DNA from: Tiliqua scincoides
Lineage: Eukaryota; Chordata; Lepidosauria; Squamata; Scincidae
Direction of reading: 5' to 3'
DNA: 64,000 bases
Assembly (NCBI RefSeq): GCF_035046505.1
Contig: NC_089824.1
Coordinates: 220,604,596 to 220,668,595 of the forward strand
Position 1 is the stretch's first letter. Each line of letters begins with the position of its first letter. A program made the translations under genes and the position numbers. Below the pieces are notes generated by a model, which made no database searches, had not been told where the DNA came from, and worked only from the letters and a program-made list of their open reading frames with translations. This document shows positions 22,037 through 32,041 of this stretch, piece after piece.

Positions 22037-23194
22037 TTTGTCTGTGTTCACGAGTCCATCAACTAGCAACTGTCTTTCAGACTCTTTTCCTAGGATTCCT
22101 TGAAAACTAGATTAGATTATCATAGATTTACACTAAATATTCAGCAAAACAGAGATGCAATCCCTGGCGAAACACAGTAATCCCCCCAAAACTGATCTAT
22201 AAACAAAATACAGTCTCATTAAACGTATTTAATATGAGAACTAAGGTAGTGCAGTAACTGAACCGGAACTGCAAATCAGGACTTTCCAAAACTGACAGCC
22301 CAATTCTAACCTGTGCTGGGGCAGCTGGGCTGAGTAACCTGTTCTGTATCCAGCACCAATTAGGAGGATAAGGGGATATTTTCCCCCTTGCCCCATGTAA
22401 AGGTCCAGCCTACCCAATGGGGCTACTTGGATCTGTGCCAGCTAAATTGCTGGTGCAAACCCAAACAGCTCCATGTAAAGCTGCCAGGTCCAGGAAGGTT
22501 GTTGGGATATGGTGGAAGCCTTCTCCATGGACCCTGCTCCCCTCCTGGGTTTGTCCCACCCCCCCCCCCCATTCTGCCCTCCTCCTGCCCCATTACGCTC
22601 CCTCCCCAAGTCCCTGCATCAGGGCCTAGGAGAGGGGGGTAAAGGGAGTAAATTGTACCCAGGCCCAAGATCAAAAAGGGGGCCTAGGAGCCAAAGGAGG
22701 TGGCCCAGAAATGTCCTGGGATCTGACATTTTCCAATCTACTCAGACTTGTTGCCTGCACAGGATGCTGGGGACACAGCCACAACTGGGGATGCTGGGGA
22801 CACTACTGATGCCACATGGGTGGGTAGACCTGGGTTCCAATGACTTTTCCAGCTGTCTCCTCTCCCCCCACCCTGTTTTGCCCCTCCCTGCCCCCATTCT
22901 GCTTGCCCATCACAACCCTCTCCTGCTGTTTCACATTTCCCCCTTTGCAAAGGAGCCCAAAAGAAACTTTGTACCCCCTAATAAAATTCCTCTCAGAGAC
23001 ACTGCCCTGCATTGCCCGATGGAGTACTCCGCTTCGCTGGTGGCCGAAGATCCACAGGCCTTTCCACCAGCTCTTCTTGCTCTAGAGTAGTTGCGAATGT
23101 TCTTTACGGCACATTTGTGACATTCTTGGCTGGCACAGTGGCCATTGCACTGGTGGAATCCCAGGTTAGGATTGTACTGTGAATCTCACTGTTG
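22037..23194. other. Intergenic DNA, GC-richer with worn repeats
   Basis: Long open frames at 22423-23090 on both strands have low-complexity proline- and glycine-rich translations and no family signature, so they are treated as chance. Poly-C tracts occur at about 22559-22570. Worn MITE-like text ('cccaattctaacc') lies near 22300. Confidence 0.45.
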
Positions 23195-23325
23195 CTACAA
23201 ACTCAGAAAGAGGCCTTAGGCAAGCCACTCTCAGCTTCCTAGTTGCAATATGGGGGATAATATAAACTTACCTTACAGGTTGTTGTCAGGATTTCATTAA
23301 GATAACAAATGAAATGCTTGAGCAA
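23195..23325 (+). mobile_element. MIR-like SINE fragment
   Basis: Shows the core-SINE order 'ggcaagccactctcagcttc', 'aatatgggggataatataaa', 'cttaccttacaggttgttgt', 'caggatttcattaagataac', matching the second half of MIR. Old and diverged. Confidence 0.65.
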
Positions 23326-23623
23326 AATAACACATTTGAACAGATTATACTTTCCCCTAAAAAGGATACAAATAAGACTAGTTGTTTAATTCTCCTTTGA
23401 TTTTTTCATCAGATTATCAAAATTTAATTTACAGAAGTCTGTATTAGACTTTGAGAATGATATATCTAAAGTGCAGGCATAAGACTTATAAAAAATTTCA
23501 GTGTAATTTAAACACTCATTTTTTTCTTTGATACATAATGAAAAACTAAGAGCTTGGTCTTTATGGTTTTTACTTTGTATGAACTACCTTATTAAACTCT
23601 CCCCTTTAGTAATTCACCTAAAG

Positions 23624-24090
23624 CAGTGGTTCCCAACCTTTAGGAGGCTGCGGACCACTGAAGCCAAAATTGGAATTGTTGTGGACCAGTGTTTTTCAAA
23701 CTGTGGGTCAGGATCCACTAGGTGGTTTCAGGTGGGTCCCCATTCATTTCAATATTTTATTTTTAATGTTAGACTTGATTTTCCCATGGTATATGACTGC
23801 ATATGGGGAAATGTTACAGTTGTGTACTTTTTACAAGCTACTATGTATAGTCTTTTAACAATGATAGTGGGACTTACTCCTGGGTAAGTGTGGGTAGGAT
23901 TGCAGTCTAGGATGGTTCAAAATGTTCCTGCTTGATGATGTCATTTCTGGTCATGACATCACTTCTGGTGGGTCCTGACAGATTTCCATTCTAACAAGTG
24001 AGTCTTGGTGGTAATTTTGTGTGAGAACCACTGTTGTGGACCATATGCAACCTCCCACTCCCACACACAAAAATAAATTTAATGTGTAAT
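23624..24090. mobile_element. Worn hAT-like element, host of a nested insertion
   Basis: Begins CAGTGGTTCCCAACCTTTAG and continues 'ggctgcggaccactgaagcc'. It is interrupted by the element at 23687-24033 and resumes with 'ccatatgcaacctccc'. Only the left end is clear; the right end is not. Confidence 0.55.
23687..24033. mobile_element. hAT non-autonomous element with perfect 8-bp target duplication
   Basis: 347 bp, ends CAGTGTTTTTCAAACTGTG and GTGTGAGAACCACTG. TTGTGGAC stands immediately before (23679-23686) and after (24034-24041), an exact 8-bp duplication as made by hAT transposases. Same family as the two nested copies at 2506-3378. Confidence 0.92.
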
Positions 24091-24091
24091 A

Positions 24092-24215
24092 CAGGCGGCC
24101 CTCATTATCCACAGGGGTTCCATTCCCGGAACCCCTACAGATAAGGAAAACTGCAGGTATGTATTTGAAACCTGTGGTTTTCTCTCCCCCACAAACACAC
24201 ACACCTGACCAGAGC
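24092..24215. mobile_element. pogo/Tigger-like element, left part only
   Basis: 'acaggcggccctcattatcc' followed by 'acaggggttccattcccgga' and 'cagataaggaaaactgcagg' is the typical opening of Tigger-derived MITEs. The right end is missing; a SINE follows. Confidence 0.55.
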
Positions 24216-24221
24216 TGAGGT

Positions 24222-24464
24222 TTTATTTTTTTTATTTATTTTTCACATTTTTATACCGCCCTTCCTCCAAAGAGCTCAGGGGGGTTTACACAGTTGCTCC
24301 TCCCCTCTTTCTTGTCCTCACAACAACCCTGTGAGGTAGGTGAGGCTGAGAGAAAGTGACTGGCCCAAGGTCACCCAGGAAGCTTTGTGGCTGAGGGGGG
24401 ATTTGAACCTGGATCATCCAGGTCTAAGTCCACCTCCCAAACCACTACACCACCCCTGGCACCC
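24222..24464 (-). mobile_element. MIR/CORE-like tRNA-SINE, near complete
   Basis: On the minus strand: tRNA-like head 'ggtggtgtagtggtttggga' and B-box GGTTCAAATCC, core 'gtgaccttgggccagtcact', 'cctacctcacagggttgttg', then 'gaagggcggtataaaaatg' and an A/T-rich (AATAA)n tail at 24222-24245. The head, core and tail are in the expected order. Confidence 0.85.
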
Positions 24465-24481
24465 TGGTTGTCAGTCTGGAG

Positions 24482-24897
24482 CAGGGGTGTCCAAACATTT
24501 TGGCAGAAGGGCCACATCATCTCTCTGACACTGTCGGGGGCCGGGGAAAAAAATTAATTTAAATTTCAAATTTGATTTGAATAATAAATTTACATAAATG
24601 AGTTTATTAGAGATGGAACTTATATGAATGAATGACAGTCTTGCAAGGCAGCCTTTCCTTTGTTGCCAGTGCTGCATCCACAGATGTAAAACAGCAAGCA
24701 GTGGAGGGAGCCCTTGTCCCACAGCTCAGGTAAGAGGCTGAATAGTGATGCTCACACTGAGAGCAGTTGTGTGCGGCCGGCACAGGCTCCAGCAGGTCTC
24801 TAGAGGGTCAGAGGCTCATTGGAGACAGGGGGCACCCCATGGGCAAGATTGGGGCTCTGGAGGCTCCAGACTGGCCCATACCATGGTTGGGGACCTG
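24482..24897. mobile_element. hAT-like non-autonomous element, CAGGGGTGTCCAAAC family
   Basis: Left end CAGGGGTGTCCAAAC at 24482. The interior is a reversed copy of 57915-58367 ('gccacatcatctctctgaca', 'gatggaacttatatgaatga', 'tcattggagac'). The right end near 24897 is worn. Left 8-bp flank is GTCTGGAG; the right flank does not match. Confidence 0.8.
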
Positions 24898-24920
24898 TAG
24901 ATGAAGAAATCCACAGGCAA

Positions 24921-25375
24921 CGCTTCGTGCTTTGCACCCTGTGTGGGAAGGAGCCCCTTGCGTGCTGCACTGGTGTGTTGCACCCCCTCTAGCTGCCTGC
25001 TTTGTGCTTTGCGCCCTGTGTGGGAGGAGCCCCTTGCGTGCTGCACTGGTGCGTTGCACCCCCTCTAGCTACCTGCTTTGCGCCCTGTGTGGGAAGGAGC
25101 CCTTTGCGCGCTGCACTAGTGCATTGCACCCCCTCTAGCTACCTGCTTCGTGCTCTGCACCCTGTGCGGGAAGGGGCCCCTTGTGCGCTGCACTAGTGCA
25201 CTGCACCCCCTCTAGCTACCTGCTTCATGCTCTTCGCCCTGTGTGGGAAGGAGTCCCTTGCGCGCTGCACTAGTGCATTGCACCCCCTCTAGCTACCTGC
25301 TTCGTGCTCTGCGCCCTGTGTGAGAAGGAGCCCCTTGCGCGCTGCACTAGTGCGTTGCACCCCCTCTAGCTACAG
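24921..25375. repeat. 77-bp minisatellite directly upstream of the GMEB2 CpG island
   Basis: Six units begin at about 24921, 24999, 25075, 25145, 25222 and 25299. Each has 'ccctgtgtgggaaggagccc', a 'tgcgcgctgcactagtgcgt' box and 'tgcaccccctctagctacct'. Four units are about 77 bp, the second 76 and the third about 70. The last part of each unit equals the right end of the CAGTGGC(A/G)TAGCTAG transposon family, so the array seems to have grown from such an end. Confidence 0.9.
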
Positions 25376-25626
25376 CACTGCTCAGCAGCTCGAGGCAAGA
25401 AACTGTGGGTGCCTTTTTCAGTTGCCAGCTCCCCAGGGAGGTGGACGGCCTTGGGGTCTCCCTCCCGCATCCTTTGGGGCGAGCAGGACGAAACGGAGAC
25501 GCTTTTTCCTCGGAGCAGCAGCCAGCAGACCCGACGCAGCAGGGCGAGCGCTCCAGGGGCAGCGCGAGCCGGTCTTCCCGTGCAGCTGGCAGAGGGAGGC
25601 GCGTGCTCGCGGGCTGCCCGGGCTAC

Positions 25627-25637
25627 GCGCATGCGCA
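25627..25637. promoter_or_regulatory. NRF1-type site 1
   Basis: GCGCATGCGCA, the NRF1 palindrome (consensus YGCGCAYGCGCR), within the CpG island. Confidence 0.7.
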
Positions 25638-25679
25638 CGGCAGGCCCAAGCTGCACATTCCGACGAGCCTCTGCAGCGC

Positions 25680-25690
25680 GCGCATGCGCC
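25680..25690. promoter_or_regulatory. NRF1-type site 2
   Basis: GCGCATGCGCC, 53 bp after the first site. The core is a perfect palindrome. Confidence 0.7.
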
Positions 25691-25806
25691 GTAGGCTCCA
25701 CGCGGGACTAATTTCACGGCGGCCTGCCGAAGCTGTAAGCGGCCTGAGTATCGGCGGCGGCGCGAGATAAGTCTCGCCCACCGTCCCAGCGGCGGCCAGG
25801 GAGGAG

Positions 25807-25818
25807 CGCGCACGCGCA
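25807..25818. promoter_or_regulatory. NRF1-type site 3
   Basis: CGCGCACGCGCA, a match to the NRF1 consensus, about 150 bp before the donor of the presumed first exon. Confidence 0.6.
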
Positions 25819-25970
25819 GTGTGGCGCGGACGAGGCGGCGCGCACCGCAGCCCAGGCTTCCCTCACAGGCAGGGCAGGACCGCGAGGCGCAGGCAGGCAG
25901 GCAGGCGCTCGCTCCCCTCTTCCCTCCGCCGCCGGAACGTGAGGCCGGGCGTCGGGCGGCAGCCGCTGAG
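25819..25970 (+). other. GMEB2: GMEB2 presumed non-coding exon 1 (5' boundary unknown)
   Basis: The 3' boundary is set by a strong donor (CCGCTGAG then GTAAGA) at 25970/25971. The start is not determined; I give the stretch after the last NRF1-type site. In vertebrates GMEB2 has an untranslated first exon far upstream of its ATG exon, which fits the distance of about 9.8 kb here. Confidence 0.5.
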
Positions 25971-26366
25971 GTAAGACGGCCGGGGCTGCGGCGGGGCTCC
26001 GCGCACGAGCGCGCGCTCTGCGGCCGGCGGTCCCTGCGGAGCGTCAGGACGTTGCGCGGCCAGCCCGCCCCCCCGCACGCAGCGGCGGCCACGCGGGGCC
26101 GAGGAGGCGGGCGGCCGGAGCGGCGCCTGCGCAGCGCCCGCGCCTCGCTTCAGGGCAGGCGGCCTCGCCCCTGGGGCGCTGCGGAGGGCTCGGCAGGCGC
26201 GTCTCGGCGAGGGAGCCGCCCCGCCCGCACTGCCTGAGGGGGCCCCGGTGCCTGCGCAGGACGGGCTCCGAGGCTGCCGCGCTCGCCTGGGGGGGCCCAA
26301 CGACTGCACTGCGCTTCCTTCTGAGGAGACCCACACAGGGTGGAGCTCTCAGGCTGCCCGCCTGTC

Positions 26367-26530
26367 CACACTTACCCGGGAGTAAGCCCCATTCAGTAGA
26401 CTGGGACTTGCTTCTGAGGAGGCATGCCTAGGATGGGACTCTTAGGGCTGGTCCACACTTACCTGGGAGGAAGCCTCATTGACTACAGTGGCGCTTACTT
26501 CTGAGGAGGCAACTCTAGGTTTGGACTCTC
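26367..26530. repeat. Two tandem copies of a short dispersed repeat
   Basis: 'cacacttacccgggagtaag' plus 'ccccattcagtagactggga' at about 26367-26450, then 'cacacttacctgggaggaag' at about 26456-26530. Related short copies occur near 3030, 6970, 12455, 14270, 15890, 23870, 28540 and 29520. The class is unknown to me. Confidence 0.6.
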
Positions 26531-26659
26531 GCTCTGGATGGTGAAAGTTAATGTGCCAGGAAGCTGCGTTTCTCATGCGCACAAAACCTTCTTTAAAACA
26601 CACGCACGCACGCAATGCCTGCCTCATTGGCATGGCTGCACCAGCGCTGGAAAATTGGA

Positions 26660-26902
26660 TAGGATTTGGCCCTAAGCCTTGCAGGGAGCCTCACCATGGT
26701 GTGCAAGCGGCCCCCCCCTTTGGAGCCATTCTGGGTGGTGGGAGCAAAATGGAGGTGTATGCCATAGAAGACCCAGTGAAGAGGCTTATGCCTCCATTTT
26801 GCATCCACTGCCTGGAATGACTCTGAAGGGAGAGCCGCTTGTATGCCACGGTGAGACTCCCTGCAAGACTTAGGGCTTTGCACCCCCTCTAGCTACGCCA
26901 CT
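26660..26902. mobile_element. Non-autonomous DNA transposon, CAGTGGC(A/G)TAGCTAG family, left end lost
   Basis: Interior 'gccattctgggtggtgggag' and right end 'ccccctctagctacgccact' plus g match 559-829 and 13664-13942. On the left the family text starts only at 'ccttgcagggagcctcacca', joined to another repeat. Confidence 0.7.
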
Positions 26903-27119
26903 GGTTCCAGGGCACTCTTCATCATAAACATTATGAACCTGAATCTTAATTTTGAATTTTATGGGTCTGGGTGATAGTGAGGTCTCATCTATGTTTCCAA
27001 CATCCCATAGATGCTTCCTCCTCCATGCTGGCTATACCTCAACTCATAGCCCAACAATGAGGCTTCAGAGTTCAGCAGTGGGGAGGGGATTTCTTCACTT
27101 ATCCTCTTCCACCTGTACT

Positions 27120-27490
27120 AGTATTGGGAGAGTTAGGACAGACAAAACAAAATATTTTTTGCCCAGCATGTAATGAGTCTGTGGAACTTCTTGCCACAGG
27201 AAGTAGGGATGGCATCTTGCCTAGATGCCTTTAAAGGAGGATTGGACAAATTCCTGGAGGAAAAGTTCATCATGGGTTACAAGCCATGATAGGTATGTGC
27301 AAGCAGCAGCTCCTGGTTTTAGAGGTAGGCTGCCTTTGATTGCCAGATGGAGGGGGAGCACTAGGAGTCAGGTTGTGTCTGTTGTCTTGTGTGTTCCCTG
27401 AAGCATTTGGTGGGCCACTGTGAGATACAGGAAGCTGAACTAGATGGGCCTTTGGCCTGATCCAGCGGGGCTCTTCTTATGTTCTTATGA
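27120..27490 (+). mobile_element. CR1 LINE 3' fragment
   Basis: Starts 'ttgggagagttaggacagac', continues 'ggaacttcttgccacaggaa', 'ggattggacaaattcctgga', and ends 'ggctcttcttatgttcttat' plus g. 5'-truncated CR1 in GMEB2 intron 1, same strand as the gene. Confidence 0.9.
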
Positions 27491-30400
27491 AGGTTGCTGG
27501 CCCAACAACGACGTCTCAGAGTTCCGCAGTTCCCCCTGTCTCTTGGCCCCTTGGCTTGCCCCAGCTCTGGAGAAGTTCCCACATAGCCTTCCAGAGACCT
27601 CTCATCATTGCCGAAGTTGTAAAGGTTCAACTGGAGTCCCTGAGATGGTGCCCAAGATGGTGGAGCAAGTCTGGAAGCAGACACAAATATGTCCAACCAT
27701 TCTCCATGGGCCAGTATACCAATGTCTGCCTGATACGGCACCAGCACAGTATTAGTGGATAAGGAGGACAGAGTTGCAGATAATGAGAGGTCGGTGGCAG
27801 TTTTGCCCCTCAAAGATAAGCAAATCTGCAGGTAGTGAATTCACATATAAAGAGAACAGATGATATTTGGTAGGAACAAAGACACCACAGTTAGGAGGGG
27901 GGAAAAACTTTACTAGGACTAATGAAAATGCCACCAAAACATGAACTTGGTGATATAGCATTTAGCTCTCTTAAAGACAGAAGCAAAATTTGGGGTAGAC
28001 CCTCAGTAGACTGCTTATCTAGTTTTTAGCTTGGGAGTCTTGGTATTTAACCTCGTACTGTATCATTATTAAAAATATTGATATACCATTTTTCAGCGAA
28101 CAGTCATTTACAAAGTGGTTTATATAGCAAATGATGTAGAATTTAACGATAAATAATTCTGGGTGTAGTAGAAGTCAGAAACTTGTGTGATCCTTCATCA
28201 CAGAATTAAGCAATAAATGGTTCCCTGTCCTCAAAGGGCTCCAGAATGCTTCAGATTTTTGTTGTTGTATATTTTGCTCTTGCTGTTCATCCCTATAGTC
28301 TGCATGTACACAAACTGCAGCTCCTTGACTCAAATAACTCAAAAGGCCTACCTTCTTGAGTTAAAATTCCACCTCCACTTAAAGGTGCAGTGCTGTTGTA
28401 GCATATGGGATTGATTCTCTTTGGATAACAAAGATTTTTGTAGGGTGTGATGAAATCCTAAGCATCCTTGCAGTGCAGGCCTGCAAATATTTTGTTCTGA
28501 AGAAAACCTCACAGCATTGTTGGCTTACTTTCAGGTATGCATGCATAGGATTGCAATCTTATGTATTTTTAGGAGCAAAATCCATTGAAATAAGTGATAT
28601 TTATTTCTGAGTAAACATGTATAGGAGTGTGCAATTTGTAAAGAAGAAAATTCCTCATAGGAAATGCGTTTGGTGCTAGCTAAGTAAAAGTAAAAACCTA
28701 TGAACTAGGCTAGGTGTACTGAATTCAAGCCACAGGATTGCATGTAGTAGTTCTCATTTCCTTCTCTTAGGTGTATCTGTAGCCTTCCTGATACTGCATG
28801 AGGGATAGAAGCTGTATCGCAGACTCCCCTCTGTGAATATTGCTCATCTGAGCTTGCCTGTCCCTGTGTGGTCATTCAGAGACATGTGTCTCACTTTCAA
28901 ACTAAATTAGAGAGTTTGCCAGGAGATAGCCAGTGAAGCATATGGCAAGCATCTGCCCTTCTAGAAATGACTGAAGGCTCAAGTTACCTCAGCCCTGCAT
29001 AGGCAAGCTGCAAATGAAATTTATTGCATAAATGTACTTGAGTGCTAAAAGAGATCCCTGATCAAGCAACAGAGTAACTCATTTTTAGGTTCCATTGTGG
29101 GATATGGAATATCGCCCACCCTGCATTTTAGGTATGAGAAGGGTGAGGAACACACAAATACTCCTTGCCTGAGTGTTCTGCCTCTGCATTCCTTGTGAAA
29201 TTCTCACGCCTTGCTCAACTTAAACTTTAAGCATACTACTAGCTTTTCTGTTCCCATGGAACGCAATGTGGTGAATCTACAGCAATTTTACATGTTAAAT
29301 AAATTCTTCCCTGTCATGAAATGCTCCCATTTAGCATGGTATTTCATGCCCTCTAATCTTGCTTATAGTGTTCAGTACCTGAGGTGAGCAGTCTCGCTGT
29401 TTTGATATCAGAAGCAGGAACCTCATCTGTCTTAACCAACTTAAAATATCTTTAGCTTCTTCCACTGTAGCTTATTTTGATAATGTCTGTCTTGCCTTTC
29501 ATGTTTATAGCAGACTTAGGCTGCAATCCTGTATGGGTGTGTGATTAAACACCACTGAACAAAGTGGGACTTGTTTTTGAGAAACCGTGACTAGGGTTGT
29601 GCTGTAAGGCAGTTACCCAGAAAATTCACTAAAATTCAGCAGTTTGTTGTTTTTAAAATTCAGCAGCCTCTAAAAACAATCCATAGTTCAACAAGTAGAA
29701 TAGAATGAATCAATAAAATGTTACGTGCAATAAAAATGTTTTTGAAAGCAATTGATGAGGAAGCCAGTTATATCTCCTTGTTTGTTGTACAAGTATGTGG
29801 ACCCTTTGTGTAATTAGGCACATAGGGATACAAATGCTGTTGTGTATGCAAGCACATGGAAAACTCCCAGGTTGCTTGTACTCCTGCAGTGCTGGCTGTT
29901 AACAGGAGTCATAGCATATAGACTCTTGGGTTCTGTCCCTGGCATCGCCAGCTAAAGGACTTCTGATTAGTGGGATAGCCCCTGCCAGTCATAGTAGGCT
30001 CTAGTGGCCTTGCGAGACTCAACTTCAGTATGAAATTGCTTTGAATGTTCAGTTTAAATTTATTTATTTATAAATAAAGTAAGTAATTAAGTAAATAAAT
30101 AATTACTTACTGCCTTGTCTCCCAAAAGGCATTCATATAGGGTGGTCTTGGTCTTAAATATTTAACGTTGCCCTTCAGGAACTGAATATATTTTTAGTAC
30201 TACTTGAATATTCTTTTTTAGAGATATATTCTGTTGATTAACTTCCATCCTGCCTTTTGTGCAGCTGTGTTTCTCAGTGATGCACTTCAGTCTAGAGTTC
30301 TGAATGTACTATGTCGCATGCAGGGAGCTGCTGTCATTTCTGATGCGCAGGAGGTAGCCCAGCTGAGCAGGAGCAGTGTGGGAATATCAGAGCAAGCAAA

Positions 30401-30660
30401 ATGAGCAGGATGAAGTCTTTTAAATCCGTATCTCATGATTTCTTAGATGCAATTTAAGTGTGAGGAGCAACAATTTCAGAATGTAATGGTCCCCAGCTTT
30501 AGTTTGGCAATCTTCATTTTCACAAAGGTTTAGGGGGGGACTCTTTCTAAATAAATATAGTTGTATGTCAGTTTATTATTATTTTATTAATAGTATTTAT
30601 ATTTTCTGTGTTACTTTTTCAGGTTCACTTTACTCACAGTTCTTTACCTTTTTTCTTGTC
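27491..30660 (+). other. GMEB2: GMEB2 intron 1, no gene seen
   Basis: Holds a worn SINE/LINE-tail repeat at 28065-28240, short dispersed repeats near 28540-28625 and 29518-29615, and an A/T-rich (TTTA/AATA) stretch at 30060-30105. No coding frame is supported. Confidence 0.5.
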
Positions 30661-30661
30661 C

Positions 30662-31298
30662 AGTGAGTAATTAGTCTGTGGAACTTCTTGCCACAGGAAG
30701 TAGTGATGGCATCTTGCCTAGATGCCTTTAAGAGGGGATTGGACAAATTTCTGGAGGAAAAGTTCATCATGGGTTACAAATCATGGTAGGTATACAAAGT
30801 AGAGGTAGGCTACCTCTGATTGCCAGATGCAGGGGAAGGCACCAGGATGCTGGTTGTGTCTTGTCTTTTTTTTTTTTTATATATAATGCTTTATTTATTT
30901 ATTACAGATACAGGTAAGGAAAATTGGATAGACTTAGGGCTAGGACTACATAGGTTACACACGAGGGTGGTGGCCATCGATTACAACAAACATTAATCCA
31001 AACGAAATTAATAATCAATACAAAAATTATCATATTCTTTAACCCAACTGGTTAATACTTTAACATTTCATATTTTTCCTCTAACCTTATCTATCCCATC
31101 ATAAAAAAAAAAACACTTCAAACTTTTACTTATACACTCTTCTTACCACGAAACTAGTCTCTAAAATAAAATCTTTCTTATCTGATGGTTGTGTCTTGTC
31201 TAGTGTGTTCCCTGAAGCATTTGGTGGGCTACTGTGAGATACAGGAAGCTGGACTAGATGGGCCTTTGGCCTGATCCAGTGGGCTCTTCTTATGTTCT
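30662..31298 (+). mobile_element. CR1 LINE 3' fragment interrupted by a retroposed insertion
   Basis: Left part 30662-30865 ('agtctgtggaacttcttgcc', 'ggggattggacaaatttctg', 'aggtaggctacctctgattg'). Right part 31186-31298 ('agtgtgttccctgaagcatt', 'gggcctttggcctgatccag', 'ctcttcttatgttcttg'). The two parts join without loss if the 320-bp insertion and one duplicate are removed. Confidence 0.9.
30866..31185 (-). mobile_element. 5'-truncated, poly(A)-tailed LINE-type insertion (L1-like)
   Basis: On the minus strand the insert ends in a poly(A) tract (T-run from 30866) preceded by AATAAATAAATAAAGC. It is bounded by an identical 15-bp target duplication, TGGTTGTGTCTTGTC, at 30851-30865 and 31186-31200. 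A T-run on the left, long duplication and short length are hallmarks of L1-mediated target-primed insertion. It could be the L1 3'UTR itself or another sequence mobilised by L1; there is no coding frame to decide. Confidence 0.85.
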
Positions 31299-32041
31299 TG
31301 TATTTTTCTTCCCCATCGTACTTCTCTGCCTCACATGATCCTACTTCCTCCCATCCTTTCCGCATCCTTTCCTCTGCCAGCACATCATCTCTGCCCCCCT
31401 CTTCCCTCAGCAAGCCAGAACACTGTTTTTCTCTGTTTCCTGAGAGCTCTTGCCAGCACCAGGAAATTCTGGTTAAGCAAACTGTTAAATCTACAGCTAG
31501 CTGCTTTGTTATTTTGTTAATTATACGCCCAGCTTACTATTGATGTGTTCAAGACAGGTAGGCAGATCAGCATTGTGCAAATTGGTTAACAACAAAGCCT
31601 TACAAAATTGCAGCAGATGTAGGATTAACTGTGGAGAAAGTTAAAGCTGACATTGGTTGCCCCTCTGCCAGTTGCAGTTGGTGTTATGATAGCAGAGATG
31701 GCCGAGGGAGAGTTGGTTTGGCCTCTCCTTTGGCTTTGCTGTGAAATCAATTGTCATGACTAAGGGACCTTCTACATAAGAACAGCCCCACTGGATCAGG
31801 CCATAGGCCCATCTGGTCCAGCTTCCTGTATCTCACAGCGACCCACCAAATGCCCCAGGGAGTACACCAGATAACAAGAGACCTCCATCCTGATGCCCTC
31901 CCTTGCATCTGGAATTCTGATACATAGCCCGTTCCTAAAATCAGGAGGTTGCACATACGCATCATGGCTTGTAACCCGTAATGGATTTTTCCCCCAGAAA
32001 CTTGTCCAATCCCCTTTTAAAGGCATCCAGGCCAGATGCCA

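Larger units (their letters stand above)
25385..26330 (+). promoter_or_regulatory. GMEB2: CpG-island promoter of GMEB2
   Basis: CpG-dense DNA unlike the rest of the window, with no TATA box near the expected start and several CG-rich factor sites including three NRF1-type palindromes. It contains a consensus splice donor at 25971 and sits at the 5' side of GMEB2, as a housekeeping-type promoter should. Long open frames on both strands (for example 25418-26092, 25821-26237) are the usual by-product of CG-rich sequence. Confidence 0.85.

Noticed and set aside
22423-23090. Proline-rich open frames (83-193 codons)
   Set aside because: Low-complexity translation with poly-C/poly-P, no homology recognised, overlapping frames on both strands.
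25418-26237. Open frames of 100-224 codons on both strands in the CpG island
   Set aside because: CG-rich DNA has few stop codons. The translations are Arg/Ala/Pro-rich without family signature, overlap each other on both strands, and the region is a promoter.
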